In this document: positions 30,030 to 35,139 of the stretch, piece after piece
Numbering within the stretch: position 1 is the first letter of the stretch
Layout of the letters: each line of letters begins with the position of its first letter
Virus record (IMG/VR): IMGVR_UViG_3300023118_000022
Span: 1-35,139 of that record
Reading direction: 5' to 3' (one strand)
Origin: a virus
Length of the DNA: 35,139 bases
Position numbers and translations under genes: made by a program
Notes under the pieces: model-generated
Told to the model about the DNA's origin: nothing
The model's input: the letters and a program-made list of their open reading frames with translations, nothing else
The model's database searches: none

Positions 30030-32210
30030 TTATGGTGCTTGATTGCCTGTTTCGAAATTAGAGAACCCAATGATAACGAAGGGTTCGTTCTCCACAGAGT
30101 CAATCCTAAGCTGTAGCGCTAGGCCGTGGCCTCTGATCTTCACTCGATTAGAGGAGGTACCATAGGAAAGGTCCTTAGAGTAAACCCTCTGAATCGAACT
30201 CCACCTGCCTGTATCAGCATTAACACTGAAATCCCATCGACCTTGAATATCGAACTGAGACCTACGTATGTTCTCAGAGAAACACCTAAGGTAGGTAGGC
30301 TGCCATTTCCTCATAGCCTCTCCGTGGACTTTAAATCCAAGAGAGAAGAAGGAAGGATAAGTAGTAGGTTGGAAGCTTCTCCAATCCACAAAGTTAATAT
30401 CCCTAACTTCTGCAAAAGAGAAGTGGTCAAAGCCAATGATCGGGTACGAGATAAGATACTTAAACACTGGACTTAGTGCGGAAGGTTCTGTACCTTCTAC
30501 CGTTACTGAGTCCGCGGAGTTATTGGTAACGATCTCTCCACCGATGGTTGTAACATTATCCAACGAATAAACAGACGTCTGTCCATCAACCACAACAATA
30601 CCATTTACGGTAACACCGCCTACGAGAGAGATATCCCACGGATAGAAAGCGCCAGAGGTGGTATTAAAGACAAGTACCTTATCGAACTCGTATCGTTCCT
30701 CAACAGTTAAAGGTTCAGTGCTACGGTACAACCATTGTACTGTCTTAGTCTGGTTGTTGTAAGCACCCTTGGAGTAAACTTTACTATTGATCGGGATAAC
30801 GTCCAAGAACTTCTTGATCTTCTTCTCAGTGATATTCTGAATAGACATAGAACCAAGCTGATCAGTAGACGCTATGGTGTACAAACCATCTTGATTCCAC
30901 CAGATTGGGGTGCCCTCAACATCAACAAAGTTGTAAGCACTCAAGGTCTGATTGGAGGAAATCTTACGGACAGAGTAGTCGTTAGCTTTGAAACCTAGAC
31001 CTTCTGAACCGTTGATAGCCCAGATACCATTAACAGCCCATACCACCAGAGTGTTCCCAATAGGGATCATTTTAACGATACGACCAGCCTCTGCAATAGA
31101 GATCACCCCACCATCACTGGGGAGTAGGTCACTATTGTCTTCACTGGTAGGATCGTTCTGCTGGTAGCATCGGCCAAACTGTTCGTTGGTCTCAATGATC
31201 TGGGAGAAATAAATCTTCCCAACATATTTCGGCTGGGTTAGACCACTGTAGAATACTCTACCGGCATAGAAGGTATTAGTGCTAAGTCTTTGAGTCCCAG
31301 TAGATTGTACAGGAATGCCGGGGATACCAGATTGAAGAGACCTGTCCTGAACGTGTACAGGGAGGATGTAATGGCCCTTAGGTGCCGGTGTATTACCAAT
31401 AGAGAGGGTATCCACCAAAGCATTTCGAAAGAAAGAAGGGTTAGCCTGTAAGGCATTATCAGGGTCTAGAACGTAGGGTCCTCGGTAGAACCACCACACA
31501 TCAGAATTGGAAGGGTAGTCCCCTCGTGCAAATGCACCATCCCAACGCCACAAGTTGATTGTGTTGTCGTACCCACCATAGTAGCCCTTAGCAGACTGCC
31601 ACCATCCTTGGTTAAAGAGGTTGTACCAATGGAAGGTAGAGAGAGTGGTAGGACGACCAGAGATGGGGATACCATCATTCAAGCCTTCGAAGTCTCGAAT
31701 TTCCTGATAGATGGGATTAAGACTAAATGTATCCGTATCCTGAGAGTAGGAAATGTATGCAGAGTTTAGGGAGGGATGGGTAACAAACAGGTACCCTAGA
31801 CCAGACGAGAAAGAGATTTCAGTCTGAGCCGCATCCACAGACCCAACAACTAGGTAGGGGCTCAGATCAATGACGTCACTACGTACACCAGTAGAAAGGG
31901 AGACAGCACCAGTGACTTCATAGAGACGAAGGACTAGGCCCACTTGGACAACATTGAAACTCTTGGTCCCAGTGTTGCCAACATTCTTCCAAAGGAACTG
32001 GTTAATACTCCTGTTGGTCTTATCCGTATACGTAAAAAGGAAGTCTTCTTCTAGATCGAAGCCTTCCCTACGTTCTACCTTGCCGATGGGGTCAAAGACA
32101 CAGTTCACAGTCTCAGTACAAGCGTTCTCTGGGTAGTTAAGACCAGTAGCTTCTGTAATAAGCCCGCCTGTTAGATTATTGTCTACTACGATTCCAGCAG
32201 AACGAGCCAT
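30030..32210 (-). CDS. tail nozzle protein (tail tubular protein B, T7 gp12-like)
   Basis: A 726-aa beta-rich protein from ATG 32210 with aagg upstream. The N-terminus (NNLTGGLITEATGLNYPENA, then CVFDPIGKVERREGF) is the hallmark of podovirus nozzle proteins, where the chain runs past a Pro/Asn-rich start to 'G.v.RR.GF'. The body has repeated strands, Trp/Tyr-rich loops (HWYNLFNQGWWQSAKGYYGG) and a middle propeller-like portion (IPIGNTLVVWAVNGIWAING). It forms the distal tail tube that closes the channel and carries the fibres. The position two genes from the adaptor fits the family. Confidence 0.83.
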   Translation of the reverse strand: MARSAGIVVDNNLTGGLITEATGLNYPENACTETVNCVFDPIGKVERREGFDLEEDFLFTYTDKTNRSINQFLWKNVGNTGTKSFNVVQVGLVLRLYEVTGAVSLSTGVRSDVIDLSPYLVVGSVDAAQTEISFSSGLGYLFVTHPSLNSAYISYSQDTDTFSLNPIYQEIRDFEGLNDGIPISGRPTTLSTFHWYNLFNQGWWQSAKGYYGGYDNTINLWRWDGAFARGDYPSNSDVWWFYRGPYVLDPDNALQANPSFFRNALVDTLSIGNTPAPKGHYILPVHVQDRSLQSGIPGIPVQSTGTQRLSTNTFYAGRVFYSGLTQPKYVGKIYFSQIIETNEQFGRCYQQNDPTSEDNSDLLPSDGGVISIAEAGRIVKMIPIGNTLVVWAVNGIWAINGSEGLGFKANDYSVRKISSNQTLSAYNFVDVEGTPIWWNQDGLYTIASTDQLGSMSIQNITEKKIKKFLDVIPINSKVYSKGAYNNQTKTVQWLYRSTEPLTVEERYEFDKVLVFNTTSGAFYPWDISLVGGVTVNGIVVVDGQTSVYSLDNVTTIGGEIVTNNSADSVTVEGTEPSALSPVFKYLISYPIIGFDHFSFAEVRDINFVDWRSFQPTTYPSFFSLGFKVHGEAMRKWQPTYLRCFSENIRRSQFDIQGRWDFSVNADTGRWSSIQRVYSKDLSYGTSSNRVKIRGHGLALQLRIDSVENEPFVIIGFSNFETGNQAP

Positions 32211-32213
32211 ACC

Positions 32214-32435
32214 TTAGTCCTTTTTTAGTTCGTCTTTTTTCTGTTCTGCAATATATCTCTTAACTGCAGTCTCAGCTTGAATGAGCATAGTATAACTGCC
32301 TTTAAGAGCCTTAGGCACCATTCCTTTAGAGACCTTAATCTTGTAGAAGTTATGGGGCTCAGACATCTGAATGGTGTACGTGACACCCTTAGTGGCGATC
32401 TCTACAGCCTCTTCTTCACCAATATTTGTAATCAC
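32214..32435 (-). CDS. small unknown protein between adaptor and nozzle genes
   Basis: A 73-aa protein from GTG 32435, four bases after the adaptor gene. The front half is beta-like (VTYTIQMSEPHNFYKIKVSK), and the C-terminus is a charged helix (KRYIAEQKKDELKKD). There is no membrane segment or known motif. Being tightly placed between two tail proteins, it may be a minor virion or assembly protein. Confidence 0.6.
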   Translation of the reverse strand: MITNIGEEEAVEIATKGVTYTIQMSEPHNFYKIKVSKGMVPKALKGSYTMLIQAETAVKRYIAEQKKDELKKD

Positions 32436-32439
32436 TCAA

Positions 32440-33258
32440 TCACCACCGGTTAGAAAACTTATTAGACGACCTACGATACAGCCCACCAGAGTTACTTCTA
32501 CCATAGTTCGGTGCACGATCTAGTTCACTGATCTGGTTAGGAAGGGCTCGCTTGGTACGCATTAGATTGACCCAGCCTTTCTGAGCCTCTCTTTCTGCTT
32601 TACCATGCTGGGCTTGTTTAAGTTCTGCCCAAGCTAGGGCCTTTGTCTCGTTAAGCCAGAGCTGATGTTGCTTCTCATCGAGATTGGGTATGAAAGTGTC
32701 TTGCATAAGGAAGGGGAAGGACTCTTCACCGTACCCTAGGGTCTTATCTTTCTGTAGAGTGGAGTCCACTGAACTATCGAAGCTGTCAAAGATAATGATA
32801 TTATCGTTATAAGCTGTCCAATAGGTAGGGGCTACATCATTCTTCCAAGAAAGAGTAATAGCGTCACCGTTTACATTCAGGATACCAGAGCCACTGTTGG
32901 GCTGAGTAGGATCAATGTTGTGCATACGGTCTATGAAATCTTCGAGGCACAACCAGCCAATCACCTCAAACAGAGGAAGAGGATCAGTCTCAGTGGCTCT
33001 GTTATACTTAATCCAATGGACATTCTGGATCGTCTCTGGACGATTCATAACTGTGGGAAGGTCACCAGTAAGGGAAGGCTCTAGAGTAAAGAGGGTCTTA
33101 GTCTCGTTAAGATCAGAGCGAGAAGCAATATTAAGATACGCTGTACGGGCTACAACAGCAGCCTGCATCGCCTCTTGAGTATCAGAGATACTATTTACTT
33201 CATCACTGTCTAGAGACGACAGTACCGTCTGTACAATGTCTAAGAGTGTAAATTTCAT
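32440..33258 (-). CDS. tail adaptor (tail tubular protein A, T7 gp11-like)
   Basis: A 272-aa protein from ATG 33258 with a clear agaggaaa ribosome-binding site. The opening LDIVQTVLSSLDSDEVNSIS then DTQEAMQAAVVARTAYLNIA is the usual helix pair of podovirus gatekeeper/adaptor proteins. IGWLCLEDFIDRMHNI and YWTAYNDNIIIFDSFDS give the beta part, and a basic Ser/Asn/Arg-rich tail (SGGLYRRSSNKFSNRW) closes it. It should form the 12-subunit ring between portal and nozzle. Size and order relative to the nozzle agree with T7-like phages. Confidence 0.82.
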   Translation of the reverse strand: MKFTLLDIVQTVLSSLDSDEVNSISDTQEAMQAAVVARTAYLNIASRSDLNETKTLFTLEPSLTGDLPTVMNRPETIQNVHWIKYNRATETDPLPLFEVIGWLCLEDFIDRMHNIDPTQPNSGSGILNVNGDAITLSWKNDVAPTYWTAYNDNIIIFDSFDSSVDSTLQKDKTLGYGEESFPFLMQDTFIPNLDEKQHQLWLNETKALAWAELKQAQHGKAEREAQKGWVNLMRTKRALPNQISELDRAPNYGRSNSGGLYRRSSNKFSNRW

Positions 33259-33552
33259 TTAGTTTCCTCTCAGAGCCTTGTCTCGGTTAAGGTAGAATTT
33301 AGTCTTGGCGTTATCCTTACCCTTGCACTGGGTTAGTCTCTGCCTGTCCTCCGCCCACAAGGCTTCTACTTGAGCCTGTTCCAGACTTGTGTTAGGGAGA
33401 GCCACAGGGTCTGCACATTCTACCAAAAGCTGCTTAGGGGCGTCCTTGAGTTGCACGGTGGATGCGCTGCACGCTGCGAGCAGGAAGGGCAATGCGCTTA
33501 GCATCAACATCCTTGGCAGCTTGTGCTTTAAGTTCTCGTAAGTCGTTTTCAT
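33259..33552 (-). CDS. o-spanin (Rz1-like outer-membrane lipoprotein)
   Basis: From ATG 33552 (MKTTYENLKHKLPRM...) the protein has a basic N-region, a hydrophobic core and the lipobox LLAAC. It would be cut before the cysteine and lipid-anchored in the outer membrane. A TTG seven codons earlier (33573) is also open. The first third overlaps the i-spanin gene in another frame, the classic nested Rz/Rz1 arrangement. The mature part (about 70 aa) has one Pro-containing stretch (ADPVALPNTSLEQAQVEALW). Together the spanins join the inner and outer membranes in the last step of lysis of a Gram-negative host. Confidence 0.8.
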   Translation of the reverse strand: MKTTYENLKHKLPRMLMLSALPFLLAACSASTVQLKDAPKQLLVECADPVALPNTSLEQAQVEALWAEDRQRLTQCKGKDNAKTKFYLNRDKALRGN

Positions 33553-33769
33553 TTGTCTTTGCTTCCGCTTCAAGTACAGCTACTTTCTGTAGAGCATCTT
33601 CCAAAGATAATCTATTTATCTCTGTCTGTCTAGTGTATTCAAGTCTAGCTGCGTCTCTGTAATACTCACCACCCTGCCAATAAGCCCACCCTAGGGAGAC
33701 CAACCAAAGTCCCCCTAAGATCAGGTATGGCTTAAAGGGTTTAAGAAGAACCGATGCCCATGTAAACAT
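33434..33769 (-). CDS. i-spanin (Rz-like inner-membrane protein)
   Basis: A 111-aa protein from ATG 33769. Residues 14-30 (YLILGGLWLVSLGWAYW) form one membrane helix, and the rest is a charged periplasmic coiled coil (LSLEDALQKVAVLEAEAKTN, ENDLRELKAQAAK). The C-terminus ends in a basic, proline-containing tail. The reading frame overlaps the o-spanin start by about 120 bases. Both features are those of the Rz half of a spanin pair. No holin or separate endolysin is seen in the window; they would lie beyond the right edge or elsewhere. Confidence 0.82.
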   Translation of the reverse strand: MFTWASVLLKPFKPYLILGGLWLVSLGWAYWQGGEYYRDAARLEYTRQTEINRLSLEDALQKVAVLEAEAKTNENDLRELKAQAAKDVDAKRIALPARSVQRIHRATQGRP

Positions 33770-33777
33770 TTTCTAAG

Positions 33778-35139
33778 TTACCTAGCAAACACAGTAAAGC
33801 CAAATTCAGTCGTAGGTGCGGCTGCTGCTCCTGCGCTACTCAACACCTGCATAGTAAAGCCATTTACGGTTCTGCTGGACAGGGTGTAGAACTGAGCGGT
33901 TAGTGGCATAGTTGGCACCACAGCATAAATAGCGCTGGACGTTGGAGCTGCAAATGTAACTACGTACGTGCCGGTTCCGGGGTTAGTGATGGAAGTAATA
34001 TTGCTCGAAGCGAATAGCGTTCCGGCAGGGGCGGCTACAGCCCAAGCATGTGCGTGATTGGCCCTTCCGTGGGTCTTACCAGTATAGGTCGGGGTCTCGG
34101 TAGCACTTTCATACATACAACCTTCATCACTGAAAGTATGGTTGGTTAGAGTACCAGTATGAGCTACGTAAGGCCTGCCTGCATTAGGAACATATCCACC
34201 AACAGACCTAAAGCCAGAGCGGACAATAAGTTGAGACTTAGTGGCACCAGTTGTTCCGAATAGAATGTTATTCGTCGGGAAGTTAGCTGTACCATTACGA
34301 ACGAAGTCACAACCATCCACGACGTAGACACCGGGATGAGCACTATGGTCAACAATAATATCTGCCGTACCACCCGAACTCTCAAAGTGAGTACCGTAGA
34401 GCATTAGGTTAGCTGCACCATTGTAACCACCGTCTAGGATACGAACACCCCAACGGACAGCATCAGAGGTCCAAGCACCAGTCCAACCATTACCTTCGAA
34501 GGAGCCGCCAACGAAGACAATGTTCGCACTATCTTGGAAGGTAGCACCCCACTGACGGTTAGCGATGAAGGAACACTTATTCAGTACAAGGATGTTAGTG
34601 GGAGAGCCGTTGTTATCGATACCATAAGACGGAGAACGAGCAGTACCCAAACCATAGTTGTTAAAGGCAAAATTGACATCTGTCAGAGACCAGTGAACGA
34701 TGTCCACAACATAAGCACCGTAATAGCACTCAAGAATTTCAAGGTCTTCCCAATGCAGTCCAATAGCTCGGGTAACGCCGATACCAATACGACCAGTAGC
34801 AGGAGTAGGACTCATACCACGGAGACGGAAACCCTTTACAGTCTGTCGAGACGCGGGAGAAGTGGCCCAATTAGGACCAAGCAAGTTCAGAGCACTAGTG
34901 CCCGGAGGTCCCCAGTAACGCCACTCCGTACGGCCCTTACCAGCACCAATAACATTAATACGACGCTGATCATTAAAGGCCAAACCGGAGAGGTTGATAG
35001 TTGTAGTAGCGTCAGTGGAGTAGTAGCCTTCGGGAATAAAGAAGTCTGCGTTATCAGCCACACACGCTGTAGCACAAGCAGCAAAGGCAGCAGTAGACAT
35101 GGTCACACCTGTGGGGTCTGCACCATAGTCTAGTACTGA
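33778..35139 (-). CDS. tailspike / tail fibre with beta-helix, 5' end outside window
   Basis: The minus-strand frame is open to the window edge, so the N-terminus (probably the part that attaches to the tail) is missing. GTG 35106 is not the true start. The visible beginning, VLDYGADPTGVTMSTAAF, is the pectate-lyase-like motif that opens beta-helix tailspikes. Many repeats of short strands follow (e.g. NILVLNKCSFIANRQWGATF, IVFVGGSFEGNGWTGAW), giving a right-handed parallel beta-helix. The C-terminus (GTGTYVVTF ... GFTVFAR) is a beta domain frequent at fibre tips. It should recognise, and perhaps cut, host surface polysaccharide. No clear catalytic pair can be named. Confidence 0.85.
   Translation of the reverse strand, partial: SVLDYGADPTGVTMSTAAFAACATACVADNADFFIPEGYYSTDATTTINLSGLAFNDQRRINVIGAGKGRTEWRYWGPPGTSALNLLGPNWATSPASRQTVKGFRLRGMSPTPATGRIGIGVTRAIGLHWEDLEILECYYGAYVVDIVHWSLTDVNFAFNNYGLGTARSPSYGIDNNGSPTNILVLNKCSFIANRQWGATFQDSANIVFVGGSFEGNGWTGAWTSDAVRWGVRILDGGYNGAANLMLYGTHFESSGGTADIIVDHSAHPGVYVVDGCDFVRNGTANFPTNNILFGTTGATKSQLIVRSGFRSVGGYVPNAGRPYVAHTGTLTNHTFSDEGCMYESATETPTYTGKTHGRANHAHAWAVAAPAGTLFASSNITSITNPGTGTYVVTFAAPTSSAIYAVVPTMPLTAQFYTLSSRTVNGFTMQVLSSAGAAAAPTTEFGFTVFAR

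Noticed and set aside
1-35139. tRNA genes, CRISPR arrays, integrase/attachment sites, insertion sequences
   Set aside because: Nothing resembling a tRNA cloverleaf, regularly spaced repeats, recombinase or transposase was seen; the gene content is that of a lytic phage.

Overview
This window looks like most of the genome of a lytic, short-tailed (podovirus-type) bacteriophage. Two blocks of densely packed genes face each other and converge on one bidirectional terminator at about 21.6 kb. The plus-strand block (1-21590) holds nucleotide metabolism, DNA replication and accessory genes. The minus-strand block (21665-35139) holds virion and lysis genes: tailspike, spanins, tail adaptor, tail nozzle and internal DNA-ejection proteins. 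Both outer edges cut genes (a dCTP deaminase on the left, a tailspike on the right). No intergenic gap is longer than about 75 bases, and I see no tRNA, CRISPR array or insertion sequence.

Replication is T7-like: primase-helicase, family A DNA polymerase with a proofreading exonuclease, an SSB-like protein, a RecB/Cas4-like exonuclease and endonuclease I. No phage RNA polymerase is seen in the 35 kb. The combination of T7-like replication, B12-dependent class II ribonucleotide reductase, ThyX, two opposed arms and no RNA polymerase recalls the marine roseophage SIO1 and cobavirus podoviruses that infect Rhodobacteraceae. I infer a marine alphaproteobacterial host, but cannot confirm it here.

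Layout: (a) 1-1045, dCTP deaminase end and two small unknown proteins. (b) 1049-7593, an apparent operon of an unknown 331-aa protein, an amidoligase, an ATP-grasp ligase split between two frames, a second and larger amidoligase, a class II glutamine amidotransferase and a gamma-glutamylcyclotransferase-like protein. This is a full toolkit for making and editing amide/peptide bonds, and is the most unusual part of the window. (c) 7609-13718, zinc-ribbon protein, primase-helicase, uracil-DNA glycosylase, DNA polymerase, SSB and small proteins. (d) 13718-16343, exonuclease, endonuclease VII, endonuclease I and metallophosphoesterase. (e) 16340-21590, small unknown proteins, ThyX, HD phosphohydrolase, a secreted protein, two HNH proteins, class II RNR and a DUF5664 nucleotide hydrolase. 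(f) 21665-35139, virion and lysis genes on the minus strand.

Four observations stand out. The ATP-grasp gene carries a textbook -1 slippery heptamer (C CCA AAC) exactly where its two halves must join, followed by hairpins. The DNA polymerase has no ATG/GTG/TTG upstream of its exonuclease motif, but has a perfect AAGGAGGT eight bases before an ATC codon. Two micro-genes of 21 and 16 codons encode single hydrophobic helices and are coupled to the next gene by stop/start overlaps. TTG and GTG starts are very common throughout.
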